Below, one piece after another: positions 11,325 to 19,827 of a stretch of 64,000 nucleotides of DNA. Source of the stretch: Borrelia duttonii Ly (GTDB lineage Bacteria > Spirochaetota > Spirochaetia > Borreliales > Borreliaceae). The stretch spans positions 186,001 to 250,000 of the forward strand of contig NC_011229.1 in the NCBI RefSeq assembly GCF_000019685.1. Reading direction: 5' to 3'. The position numbers were made by a program, and so were the translations under genes. Position 1 is the stretch's first letter. Each line of letters opens with the position of its first letter. The notes under the pieces are model-generated. The model searched no databases. It worked only from the letters and a program-made list of their open reading frames with translations, and had not been told where the DNA came from.

Positions 11325-11971
11325 AAATTAATTTCAGCATCACTAGGTCTTACATAACAAGGTCCTGATAAAATATCATCACCCTGTCTACTCTTGAGGT
11401 ACTTTGCCTTACCAAGATCAGTCAAAACTGCACCAAAAGCACGCATATCATCAATAACTCTAAACCTACTTTTAAATTTTTCATAAATAAAATCAATGTC
11501 ATTACCCACAATAACAAATTTACAGTCAAGTTCATTCAAATATTTCAACAAGTCTATTTCAGAAAAACAAACAATATTACCACACAATTTAAAATCTCTA
11601 TAATGCCCAAGAAAATATCTACCTGCAGTAAAACTTAAAACTAGAATATCCGACTCTGTATGAAACAATCTTACACAAACATCAAAGGTAGGAATATTAA
11701 CAAAAGGAATTGAAAGTCCTAAGGAAAGACCCTTAATAAAACTTAAACTAATTCTTAACCCTGTAAAAGAACCAGGCCCAGAAGAATTAATAAGTAAATC
11801 AAGATTACCAAGATCAATATTTTTATCTAATATAAAATCATTAAATAATTTGGACACATTAAGAACATTATTGACTTCATTCCTTTTCATAATAAGAAAC
11901 AAAATTTCTTCATTAATTTGAAAATAAATCAATAAATTTTTATATGAATATTCAATCGCAAGAGTATTCAT
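11309..11971 (-). CDS. tsaB: tRNA t6A biosynthesis protein TsaB
   Basis: TsaB is the dimerisation partner of TsaD in the complex that makes N6-threonylcarbamoyladenosine at tRNA position 37. The family motif [22 protein letters not shown] is present, and the N-terminus MNTLAIEYS matches the usual MxxLAIDTS. I chose the ATG at 11971 for that reason; an ATG nine codons upstream (11998) is possible. It overlaps the end of tsaE by 20 bases and converges on csrA. Confidence 0.88.
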
Positions 11972-12380
11972 TATCAAATTCCAAAATCCTACTATCATCT
12001 TTAATTTTAAATTTTAAAAATCTCAATCTATCTTTAGGTAAAATATCAACAACCATATCTGGCCATTCAATAGCTATTATAGATGACATATCCAATAAAA
12101 GTTCCATTCCACCAATAAGCTCAAATTCATCTAAAAGATGTAAACGATACAAATCAATATGATAAAATCTAAAATTTGCAAATTCATAAACATTAATAAT
12201 GTTATAAGTCGGACTTACAAAACAAGAAATCCCAAGATTTAAAGCCAAACCTTTTAAAAAAGTCGTCTTCCCAACACCTATCTCACCATAAAGAGCAAAT
12301 ATTTTACCAATAGGTAAAGGATTAAAAAAAGACTTAGAAAAAGTTATCATCTCATCTTCTCTTTTAAAAGATAATATCAA
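11952..12380 (-). CDS. tsaE: tRNA t6A biosynthesis ATPase TsaE
   Basis: TsaE is the P-loop ATPase that cycles the TsaB-TsaD complex during t6A synthesis. Walker A is GEIGVGKTT at residues 32-40 and the family SPTYNIINVYE segment follows. The start is a TTG that shares its TG with the TGA of the upstream gene, with AGGTG seven bases before it. The next ATG would remove the N-terminal strand and helix expected in TsaE, so TTG is preferred. Length (142 aa) is normal. Confidence 0.88.
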   Translation of the reverse strand: MILSFKREDEMITFSKSFFNPLPIGKIFALYGEIGVGKTTFLKGLALNLGISCFVSPTYNIINVYEFANFRFYHIDLYRLHLLDEFELIGGMELLLDMSSIIAIEWPDMVVDILPKDRLRFLKFKIKDDSRILEFDNEYSCD

Positions 12381-12676
12381 GGAAGTTCACCTTTTGTATT
12401 AAGTTCAATGACATGCCTTTTAATTGCAACCATTAAACTTAAAACAGGATAATTGAGAGGCTCCAAAAACTCAATAGTAACATGTTTCTCATTTAAAGGT
12501 GTTACTTCTATTATAAATTTTACATGTTTAACTTCCTTAAGACCATTATATTCATAAAAAGCATCAGCAAAATACACACTTCTATAATATATGTGACTAC
12601 ATTCTTTTTTTATATTAGCAAGAGAAATGAATTTCACAATACCAGCCCTTTTAAATAAATCCCAAGAAGCCAACAT
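12377..12676 (-). CDS. Conserved hypothetical protein upstream of tsaE
   Basis: I do not recognise this 99-residue protein. It has no signal peptide or membrane segment and looks like a small mixed alpha/beta cytoplasmic protein, with a central strand-rich stretch (KHVKFIIEVTPLNEKHVTIEFLE). Its stop overlaps the TTG start of tsaE, so the two are probably translated together, and a link to t6A synthesis is possible only by position. No clear ribosome binding site precedes the ATG. Confidence 0.75.
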   Translation of the reverse strand: MLASWDLFKRAGIVKFISLANIKKECSHIYYRSVYFADAFYEYNGLKEVKHVKFIIEVTPLNEKHVTIEFLEPLNYPVLSLMVAIKRHVIELNTKGELP

Positions 12677-12840
12677 AGAAATATTTTATTTAGCGCTATT
12701 TTCAAAGATGGGATTTTCATTCTTAACTTTTAGTGTGCTCTATAGCAACTATCCGTAAAAAAATACTTAAACCCCCCAAATTTAGTGAGATGTCGCAAAA
12801 AATAACTCTAATCCCTATAATTAAACTTCCCAGGAAACTA
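12677..12840. other. Intergenic gap between rplT and the tsaE run
   Basis: These 164 bases separate the rplT stop from the next start on the same strand. They should hold the end of the infC-rpmI-rplT transcript and a promoter for the next gene. I see no strong terminator hairpin. A run of six G on the minus strand, near 12772-12777, is unusual for such AT-rich sequence. Confidence 0.4.
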
Positions 12841-13188
12841 TTAATTTTTTATTTCATAAACAATTTTTTTAAAACTTTCAATATCTTCAATTGCCAAATT
12901 AGATAAGATTTTTCTATTAAGCTTAATATTAAGTTTTCGCAAACCCTCAAAAAATCTTGAATAATTTATTCCCATACCCGTCAAAGCAGCAGAAATTCTT
13001 ACAATCCACAAACTTCTTAAATCTCTTTTACGAGTCTTTCTATCTCTTGTAGCATACATCATACCCTTACGAAGAGTATCTTTAGCTTTCTTATAATTAC
13101 TTTTTTTAGTACCCCAAAAACCTTTGGTTTTCTTTAAAATTCTTTTTCGTCTTGCAACATGAACTATTCCATTTTTCACTCTAGCCAT
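12841..13188 (-). CDS. rplT: 50S ribosomal protein L20
   Basis: L20 binds 23S rRNA early in large-subunit assembly. The 115-residue basic protein has the usual opening (MARVKNGIVHVARRKRILKKTKGF, given in part) and the segment LWIVRISAALTGMGINYSRF. The ATG is preceded by GAGGAG. It is last in the infC-rpmI-rplT operon. In other bacteria L20 represses this operon through the leader RNA; I saw no recognisable L20-binding structure here. Confidence 0.96.
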   Translation of the reverse strand: MARVKNGIVHVARRKRILKKTKGFWGTKKSNYKKAKDTLRKGMMYATRDRKTRKRDLRSLWIVRISAALTGMGINYSRFFEGLRKLNIKLNRKILSNLAIEDIESFKKIVYEIKN

Positions 13189-13208
13189 ATAAGCTCCTCA
13201 AACAACAT

Positions 13209-13406
13209 TTAAACATAAGGCAATAAGGTTTTAATTCTCTTAACTTCAACATTTGAAACCAAACCTGACTTACCTAAATTGCGCTTTCTCTTTGCAGATT
13301 TCTTTGTTAAAATATGTCTTAAATTTTGCTTTTTATATTTAACTTTACCCTTTGAAGTAAAAGCATATCTTTTTCTTGCACTTTTGCATGTCTTCATTTT
13401 TGGCAT
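13209..13406 (-). CDS. rpmI: 50S ribosomal protein L35
   Basis: This 65-residue, very basic protein has the L35 pattern [24 protein letters not shown] (given in part) and ends with [12 protein letters not shown]35 is a late-assembling protein of the 50S subunit. A GGAG precedes the ATG. It lies between infC and rplT, 20 bases from rplT, as in most bacteria. Confidence 0.96.
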   Translation of the reverse strand: MPKMKTCKSARKRYAFTSKGKVKYKKQNLRHILTKKSAKRKRNLGKSGLVSNVEVKRIKTLLPYV

Positions 13407-13428
13407 TTATACTACATCTCCTTATCAA

Positions 13429-13989
13429 TTACTTCCTAGATTTAGGTGCAATAATTAAGAACATTGTCTTCCCTTCCATCTTAGCTGGCGATTCTAAAAC
13501 ATAATTAGAATCACCTACGCGTTCAAGAATGCTCTCTAAAATCCCATATCCTAAATGAGTATGAGCAAGTTCTCGTCCTCTAAATCTTATAGTAACTTTT
13601 ACCTTATTTCCTTCTTTGAGGAATCCTAAAATATTTTTATACTTAAAATCAAGATCATGAGTATCTATTTTGGGTTGCATCCTAACTTCTTTAAGTTTAA
13701 TTATTTTCTGATTTTTTCTTTGCTCTTTTTGACGCTTTTCCTGATGAAACTTGTACTTTCCATAATCAATTATTTTACAAACAGGAGGCAATGCATTTGG
13801 CGAAATTTCAACCAAATCAAGCTCAACATCTCTAGCACATTTAATAGCATCTTCAATTGGCAAAACAGATTGAGTACCATCATTAAAAATAACTCTAACT
13901 TCACGAGCCTTAATTCTATGATTAATTCTCAATTCTTTATCACCTGACCTCGATCTATCTCTATCCTTACCGGAATTTCTATTTATCAT
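13429..13989 (-). CDS. infC: Translation initiation factor IF-3
   Basis: IF-3 binds the 30S subunit and checks the start codon and initiator tRNA. The 186-residue protein contains [14 protein letters not shown], the linker [25 protein letters not shown], and the C-terminal [13 protein letters not shown]. The ATG used is 13 bases from the nearest GGAG, a little far. A closer ATG (just after the GGAG) is out of frame and meets a TAG at once, so it is not a start. Confidence 0.95.
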   Translation of the reverse strand: MINRNSGKDRDRSRSGDKELRINHRIKAREVRVIFNDGTQSVLPIEDAIKCARDVELDLVEISPNALPPVCKIIDYGKYKFHQEKRQKEQRKNQKIIKLKEVRMQPKIDTHDLDFKYKNILGFLKEGNKVKVTIRFRGRELAHTHLGYGILESILERVGDSNYVLESPAKMEGKTMFLIIAPKSRK

Positions 13990-14128
13990 CTAAAAATACA
14001 TACTCCTCAAACAGTATTAATCAATAACTAATTTTAATATACCTTCCATAAAAAGTAAATTCGAACACAGATCTATTAAATACAATAACAAAAGAATTAC
14101 CACAAAATTCTAAAAAATACAAATTCAA

Positions 14129-14157
14129 TTGATTAATAAATAATTTAAAAGTAAAAT
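14129..14157 (+). promoter_or_regulatory. Sigma70-type promoter of the 14.2 kb membrane protein gene
   Basis: TTGATT at 14129-14134 and TAAAAT at 14152-14157 are 17 bases apart. The predicted start, near 14164, is about three bases before the ATG at 14167, and there is no Shine-Dalgarno sequence between them. Confidence 0.4.
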
Positions 14158-14166
14158 CTACTTATT

Positions 14167-14829
14167 ATGAATGTATTTTTAATCGTAAGTTTACCTTTGG
14201 TCCTTAAAATATACATGCAAATAAAACATCCTCAATTAAAATTGATAAAACAAACCTACACATATGCAATGTCAATATTGCTTGCAGCAACTATTTTTTC
14301 TTTATTATATCTGATAGAAGAATTCATACTATATAAAAATTTGCTCATAAACTATCAAACAAAATTTGACTTAATATATTCAATATTCATTAAAGAACAA
14401 ATTTACTACTATATCTTTCCATTATTCATATTCACATTTTTCTTCACATTAAACCCAAATTCATTATTAAGAAACAATCCAATATTTTTAATATATTTTG
14501 CATTTGGACTTGTTTTTTCTAAAAATATTTCTCTCCTCATAACAAACAGCAAAGTTTTTGGTACATACGAATATATTAAAATACCATTGATACATATGTT
14601 AGAACTAATATTCACAGCAATTATATGTGAAAAAGGAATACGACTACATTTAACACAAAATATAAATGGGTATCAAGCAATTTTTATTCCTATCTTAACC
14701 CTAGAAATAATTATCACACTTTTAAAAGTATTTATTTTAATTAACCAACAAATATACTCTCTAGCTATATCACTAATATTATTAGGAATAACAATCTTAA
14801 ACAAAAAAGCTATTGGAAGTATAAAATAA
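14167..14829 (+). CDS. Multi-pass integral membrane protein, unknown function
   Basis: I do not recognise a family. The 220-residue protein is mostly hydrophobic and appears to have six or seven membrane helices, with few charged residues between them. Its stop overlaps the ATG of the following lipoprotein gene (TAATG), so the two are likely co-expressed and may work together in the envelope. Its start codon lies very close to a predicted promoter and lacks a ribosome binding site. Confidence 0.7.
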   Translation: MNVFLIVSLPLVLKIYMQIKHPQLKLIKQTYTYAMSILLAATIFSLLYLIEEFILYKNLLINYQTKFDLIYSIFIKEQIYYYIFPLFIFTFFFTLNPNSLLRNNPIFLIYFAFGLVFSKNISLLITNSKVFGTYEYIKIPLIHMLELIFTAIICEKGIRLHLTQNINGYQAIFIPILTLEIIITLLKVFILINQQIYSLAISLILLGITILNKKAIGSIK

Positions 14830-15575
14830 TGTTACATAAAATAAATATTTTACTTATCACAATAATCTTAATCTCATATCTCAGCTGCACAAAAGATAAA
14901 ATTACAGACAAAGATTTTAGCTATGTCATAATTTTTTCAAATGCAACAGAATATTTTTTTAAAATCAAAAATACCCCATTTATCCAAGAAAATATACTAT
15001 TTATAAATGAAAAAGATATCGAAAATATTAAGGAAAAACTAAACGATATCGAAAAAATACTACTTACACATAAGCTAAATAACGAAATACTAAATACTGA
15101 ACAAATAAAAAACAAAACCTTCTATCTCTCAGAAATTAAATTCTCATTAAAAAAAGCAATAAATTCTATATTTAATGATCCTTCAATAGATCTAACAACT
15201 TCATTAATCATAAGAGATCATACAATAAATCAAGAAGATTCCAAATATTTAGAAAAAATTGCACAAGATCATAATATAAATATTACTACCATAGACGATA
15301 AAAATATTTCTCACATAAAAAACTTAATTACCCCAAAAATAACAAAAGCAATCATATTTTCAATGAGAAACAACCACATTTTTTTAAAAAAATTATCAGA
15401 ATCATCATTATTTAAACAAATAGAATTCATATTGATTGGCAATATAAAACAAGACATAAAAGAAGTGAATGTAAAATACATAATCAGCATTAATATACCC
15501 AATTTAATTGAAATAATAAAAAATATCAACAAAAATTTTCAATATGAATTTAATATTTATAAAACAACAAAATAA
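14829..15575 (+). CDS. Putative lipoprotein, unknown function
   Basis: The 248-residue product has a short basic N-terminus, a hydrophobic segment and a lipobox ending YLSC at about residue 20, so it is probably a lipoprotein. The rest alternates strands and helices (SYVIIFSNATEYF..., KAIIFSMRNNHIFLKKLSE, IEFILIGNIK), a pattern like periplasmic-binding or Bmp-type folds, but no family motif is clear. It is coupled to the membrane protein gene upstream. Confidence 0.72.
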   Translation: MLHKINILLITIILISYLSCTKDKITDKDFSYVIIFSNATEYFFKIKNTPFIQENILFINEKDIENIKEKLNDIEKILLTHKLNNEILNTEQIKNKTFYLSEIKFSLKKAINSIFNDPSIDLTTSLIIRDHTINQEDSKYLEKIAQDHNINITTIDDKNISHIKNLITPKITKAIIFSMRNNHIFLKKLSESSLFKQIEFILIGNIKQDIKEVNVKYIISINIPNLIEIIKNINKNFQYEFNIYKTTK

Positions 15576-15668
15576 ATTTAACAATAAATGAATTTTAAAT
15601 CAAAATAAAATAATAATTACAAATTTAACAATAAAAAATTTTATAATAATAATAAAAGAAAATTATTC

Positions 15669-16466
15669 TTAAATCAAATCTTTAAATAAATCCTTAAAAT
15701 TATTATAAAAAGTAGATACAATTTTTTCTATATCACAATTTTTAATTTTAGCAATCTCAATACATGTATATCCCAAAAAAAGTGGAGTATTAATCTTGCC
15801 TCTCAAAGGAACTGGTGCTAAAAACGGACTATCTGTCTCAATTAAAATATCTTCAATATTTAACTTCTTTAAAACCATTCTTAAAAGATCTGAATTTTTG
15901 AAAGTTAAATTACCTGCAAAAGATACCTTAAATCCAAGATCAATGAATTTTTTAGCATAATCATAAGTACCAGAATAACAATGCAATATTCCTCTATGCA
16001 TAAAATTAGACGATTTAACAATATTATAAATATCATCATAAGCTTCTCTCACATGCAAGATAACAGGCTTTTGATATTTACTAGCTAAATCTAACTGAAT
16101 CCCTAAAACCTCAATTTGTTCATTTTTATTATTTGCCTTAAGGTAATCAAGTCCAACTTCACCAATAGCAATAACATTTTCTGTCATTAAAATCTTTTCA
16201 ATCAATTCAAAATCACTATTTGAAGCTTTATTTAAAGGATGAATTCCAACTGTTAATGCAATATTAGAATAAGTATCTAAAAGTTGTTTCCTTTCATAAA
16301 AATCACTAGGATGAAGTCCAATATCAATAAAATAAGAAAAGCCACTTTTAAAACATTCACTAATAACATAATGAATGTCTACAGAATGTTTCTTCATTTC
16401 ATTAAAATGAACATGAGTATCTATTAATTTTTCTAAAAAAATAGCTCTATTAAAATCAACTTTCAT
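15669..16466 (-). CDS. tatD: TatD-family metal-dependent hydrolase
   Basis: TatD-family proteins are TIM-barrel metallohydrolases, often with DNase activity. The 265-residue protein has the metal-binding motif DTHVHF near the N-terminus, GEVGLDYL in the middle, PVILHVREA, HCYSG, and ETDSPFLAP near the end, in the family order. The first ATG overlaps the stop of the upstream TPR gene (ATGA). The N-terminus is about 16 residues longer than usual before DTHVH. Confidence 0.88.
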   Translation of the reverse strand: MKVDFNRAIFLEKLIDTHVHFNEMKKHSVDIHYVISECFKSGFSYFIDIGLHPSDFYERKQLLDTYSNIALTVGIHPLNKASNSDFELIEKILMTENVIAIGEVGLDYLKANNKNEQIEVLGIQLDLASKYQKPVILHVREAYDDIYNIVKSSNFMHRGILHCYSGTYDYAKKFIDLGFKVSFAGNLTFKNSDLLRMVLKKLNIEDILIETDSPFLAPVPLRGKINTPLFLGYTCIEIAKIKNCDIEKIVSTFYNNFKDLFKDLI

Positions 16467-17605
16467 GCATCCATCTTTTTTTTAAGATTAGTAATATAGT
16501 CAATAATGGTAACATTCTTCATGCCAAGTTGCAAGAAACTCGATAAAATATCAATAGCATCTTCAATCTGACCTAAAGCTTCATAACATTCAGCAACATT
16601 TACATACAATATTGAATTTTTAGGATTAGTTTTTATTAAATTCTTAATAGCTATCAATGCTTCTTCATATTGCCCCTGTTCTTTTTGAAGTAATGCAAGA
16701 CCAAGTATAGCAAACATATCAAAATCAACATCAAGTGCTTTCTTATAATAAATTTGTGCATTTTCATAATCTTTCAAATATCTATATGTATCCCCCACCC
16801 TTGTTAAAACTAAATTATTTTTTGGATCTCTATCTATGATTGTAAGCCAATATTTTAAAGCCTCAGCATACTCTTTGCTTCCTCTATAGCAATCAGCAAG
16901 TCCAAAAATAGCATAAAAGTTATTTGGAGAAATTTCCAAAGCTCTCTTAAAAAAATAAATGCCTTTACCAAATTCTTTCAATTTTCTATAACAATTTCCA
17001 ATTGAAGTTAATACACGAACATCTATCTTAACTTGATTTATTTCATACATCTTAAGCCAATATTTCAAAGCTTCTTTATATTCTTTAAAGTCATAATACA
17101 AATGTCCAATACCCACAAGTGCATAATCATTATCAGGTACAAGCTCTAAGACTCTTAAATATGATTGTCTTGATTTTTGAAAATTTTTTAATTTTCTATA
17201 AGAAGACGCAACTCTTGTAAGAACCGTAATATTTTCAGAATCATATTTTAAATATTCTTCCCATACGTCTGTGGCCTTCTTATAATCTCCCAAACTTCTA
17301 TAACAATCTCCCAACCCAAAAAGAGCATAATTATTATTTGAATGTTTGGCAAGGCATTTTTGATAATAAATTATAGCTTTATCAAAGTTACGCTTCTTTC
17401 TTTCAATGTCTCCAAGTCCAACAAGAGCATAATTATTATCATCATCCTTTTGTAAGATATCATTAAACAATGATTCTGCTTCAAAAAGTCTCTCTTCCTT
17501 TATTAACTGATAACCTCTTTTGGATTTTTCAGTAACATCAAGAAGCTCTTTATCAGAATTTTGCGAGATATCTTCAAAATCATCTAAAAGTTTATTGTCT
17601 AACAT
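16463..17605 (-). CDS. Tetratricopeptide repeat protein
   Basis: The 380-residue product is built almost wholly of TPR units of about 34-36 residues, recognisable by patterns such as NNYALFGLGDCYRSLGDYKKA and NFYAIFGLADCYRGSKEYAEA. I count about nine or ten units. There is no signal peptide, so it is probably a cytoplasmic scaffold; the partner is unknown. An AAGGGG sequence precedes the ATG. Its stop overlaps tatD. Confidence 0.88.
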   Translation of the reverse strand: MLDNKLLDDFEDISQNSDKELLDVTEKSKRGYQLIKEERLFEAESLFNDILQKDDDNNYALVGLGDIERKKRNFDKAIIYYQKCLAKHSNNNYALFGLGDCYRSLGDYKKATDVWEEYLKYDSENITVLTRVASSYRKLKNFQKSRQSYLRVLELVPDNDYALVGIGHLYYDFKEYKEALKYWLKMYEINQVKIDVRVLTSIGNCYRKLKEFGKGIYFFKRALEISPNNFYAIFGLADCYRGSKEYAEALKYWLTIIDRDPKNNLVLTRVGDTYRYLKDYENAQIYYKKALDVDFDMFAILGLALLQKEQGQYEEALIAIKNLIKTNPKNSILYVNVAECYEALGQIEDAIDILSSFLQLGMKNVTIIDYITNLKKKMDA

Positions 17606-17903
17606 AAATAACCCCTTCTTAACTGGTTTATTAAAGACATAACATATTTCATATATACTACTACTTAAAAAACATATAACTTATTTACTATATAAACATA
17701 CCAAGACATTTAATAAAATAAATCTTTAACATCCAATCTCAATAAACATATTATATAAAAAATTAAAAAAATATACTTAATTTTTTATGGTTAAACTTAT
17801 TTATCAAAATTGTACCTAGAGAACCTATTAGATAAAATTTATAAATCAATATATTAAAAAAATTCAAAATTAGGATAAAATATTTACTACTTGATTAGGA
17901 GAA
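17606..17903. other. Divergent intergenic region between the TPR gene and prfA
   Basis: Nearly 300 bases of very AT-rich sequence with no reading frame I would support. It holds a candidate prfA promoter (17810-17838) and a 10-bp inverted repeat, AAAAAATTAA at 17757-17766 and TTAATTTTTT at 17777-17786. The repeat may be structural or due to base composition alone. Confidence 0.5.
17810..17838 (+). promoter_or_regulatory. Candidate promoter of prfA-prmC-rel
   Basis: TTGTAC at 17810-17815 and TAAAAT at 17833-17838 are separated by 17 bases. The start would be near 17845, giving a leader of about 65 bases before prfA. A second TAAAAT nearer the gene (17876-17881) has no matching -35. Confidence 0.4.
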
Positions 17904-17909
17904 ATGAAA

Positions 17910-18983
17910 ATGTTTTTAGAAAAATTAAATCCCATTGAAAGCAAAATTAAAATACTCGAAGAAAAATTACAAGACGTAAATTTAATTAAAAATCAAAAAG
18001 AATATTCAAAAATAATAAAAGAATATAATTATCTAGAAAAAATCAAGGAAAAGAAAGATGAATATCAACACATACTAAATCAAATTAATGAAAATCAAAA
18101 AATTTTATCTGAAGAAGATAATTTAGAAATGAAAGATTTAATTAAGCAAGAAATAGCTCACTTATATTCTAAAAAAGATGAGATAGAAAATACAATTAAA
18201 ATATTACTACTACATCAAGATGAAAATGACGATAAAAATATTATTATAGAAATCAGAGCTGGAACAGGAGGAGAAGAAGCTGCTCTTTTTGCACATAATC
18301 TTTATGAAATGTATACAAAATATTCTGAAAAGAAAAAGTGGAAAACAGAACTTATTAATTTTAACGAAACAGAACTTGGTGGATTTAAAGAAGTAAGTTT
18401 TGAAATAAAAGGCAAAGATGTATTTAAAAAATTAAAACATGAAAGTGGAGTACATAGAGTGCAAAGAATACCCATAACAGAATCTAATGGCAAACTTCAA
18501 ACTTCAGCAGCAACCGTTGCCGTACTACCTGAGGTTGAAGACACAGATATAGAAATTAATGACAAAGACTTAAGAATAGATGTCTACAGATCTTCTGGAG
18601 CTGGTGGTCAACATGTCAATACAACAGATTCTGCTGTTAGAATCACACATTTACCTACAGGAATTGTGGCACAATGTCAAAATGAAAGAAGTCAGCATAA
18701 AAATAAAGAACAGGCTATGAAAATTTTAAGAGCCAGACTTTATGAATTGGAAAACCTAAAGAAACAAGAACAACGTTCAAATGATAGAAAACAACAAGTG
18801 GGCTCGGGTGACAGATCCGAAAGAATTAGAACTTACAATTTTCCACAAAATAGAGTAACAGATCATAGGGCAAATATTAGTCTTTATAAACTAGAAGAAA
18901 TTATGCAAGGAGAACTTGACTCCCTTCTAAATACATTAGCACTTAAATTTCAAGAACAATCACTAAAAAATAGTCAGTTATAA
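17910..18983 (+). CDS. prfA: Peptide chain release factor 1
   Basis: RF1 terminates translation at UAA and UAG. The stop-codon reading motif appears as PIT (usual form PxT) within [15 protein letters not shown], and the catalytic GGQ lies in [16 protein letters not shown] chose the second ATG (17910), eight bases after GGAG; the first ATG at 17904 is only two bases from it. The product is then 357 aa, a normal length. prmC, which methylates the GGQ glutamine, follows ten bases later. Confidence 0.94.
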   Translation: MFLEKLNPIESKIKILEEKLQDVNLIKNQKEYSKIIKEYNYLEKIKEKKDEYQHILNQINENQKILSEEDNLEMKDLIKQEIAHLYSKKDEIENTIKILLLHQDENDDKNIIIEIRAGTGGEEAALFAHNLYEMYTKYSEKKKWKTELINFNETELGGFKEVSFEIKGKDVFKKLKHESGVHRVQRIPITESNGKLQTSAATVAVLPEVEDTDIEINDKDLRIDVYRSSGAGGQHVNTTDSAVRITHLPTGIVAQCQNERSQHKNKEQAMKILRARLYELENLKKQEQRSNDRKQQVGSGDRSERIRTYNFPQNRVTDHRANISLYKLEEIMQGELDSLLNTLALKFQEQSLKNSQL

Positions 18984-18993
18984 TTTTATTTTA

Positions 18994-19827
18994 ATGACAA
19001 TACAAGAAGTAATAAAAAATGCAAAAAAATATAATTTAAGCACTATTGAAATTCTACTACTACTTGAAAAAATACTAAATATTAATAAAGAACTAATCTT
19101 TGCAAATACAAATAAAAATCTAACACAACAAGAAGAATATAAATTATTTTCTCAAATAAAAAACATAAAATCAGGAATCCCAATACACTATATACTTGGA
19201 ACAAAAGAATTTATGGGAATCAAATTCTATATAAACAAACACGTACTAATTCCTAGAGATGATACAGAATGTTTAGTAGAAGAAGCCTTGATTCAAATAA
19301 AAAAAAACAATTTAAGTAAAATTCTAGATTTATGTTGTGGAAGTGGATGTATTGGATTAACAATTGCATATTATCTTAAACAAAAAGTAACACTAGCCGA
19401 TATTTCGGCGCAAGCTTTAAAAGTATCATTAAAAAATACACAAAGACTAAATCTAACAAATCATATAGAAATAAAACGTTCAAATCTGTTAAAATACATA
19501 GGTAAAAAGTTTGAGCTAATAATAACTAATCCTCCTTACTTAACTAAAGATGAACTTAGAATAAAGGAAAAATTAGCAAAAGAACCAAGAATAGCACTCT
19601 TAGGATTTGGACAAGATGGACTTAAAATTGCAAAAAAAATAATCAAACAGGCAAAATACAAATTAACTAAAAATGGACTCTTAATATTAGAAATGGCTCC
19701 GTGGCAAAAAAAATCTCTAGAAAAGTTTGCAATACAAGAAGGTTTCACATCTTTAAAAACTATATATGATATTGAAAATAGAGAAAGAGCATTACTTTTA
19801 AGGATAAAACATGATACAAGTCTATGA
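18994..19827 (+). CDS. prmC: Release factor glutamine methyltransferase PrmC (HemK)
   Basis: PrmC methylates the glutamine of the GGQ motif in RF1 and RF2. The 277-residue protein has an N-terminal helical substrate-binding domain, PxxDTE as IPRDDTE, the SAM motif ILDLCCGSGCIGLTIA and the catalytic NPPY (in IITNPPYLT). It directly follows prfA, its substrate gene, and overlaps rel by 17 bases. Confidence 0.94.
   Translation: MTIQEVIKNAKKYNLSTIEILLLLEKILNINKELIFANTNKNLTQQEEYKLFSQIKNIKSGIPIHYILGTKEFMGIKFYINKHVLIPRDDTECLVEEALIQIKKNNLSKILDLCCGSGCIGLTIAYYLKQKVTLADISAQALKVSLKNTQRLNLTNHIEIKRSNLLKYIGKKFELIITNPPYLTKDELRIKEKLAKEPRIALLGFGQDGLKIAKKIIKQAKYKLTKNGLLILEMAPWQKKSLEKFAIQEGFTSLKTIYDIENRERALLLRIKHDTSL

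Noticed and set aside
12772..12777. Run of six G on the minus strand as a phase-variable tract
   Set aside because: It lies in a gap, not in a gene or at promoter spacing, and six bases is short.
17757..17786. AT-only 10-bp inverted repeat as a terminator or origin element
   Set aside because: Stem is pure A-T in very AT-rich sequence and lies between divergent genes, so chance is likely.
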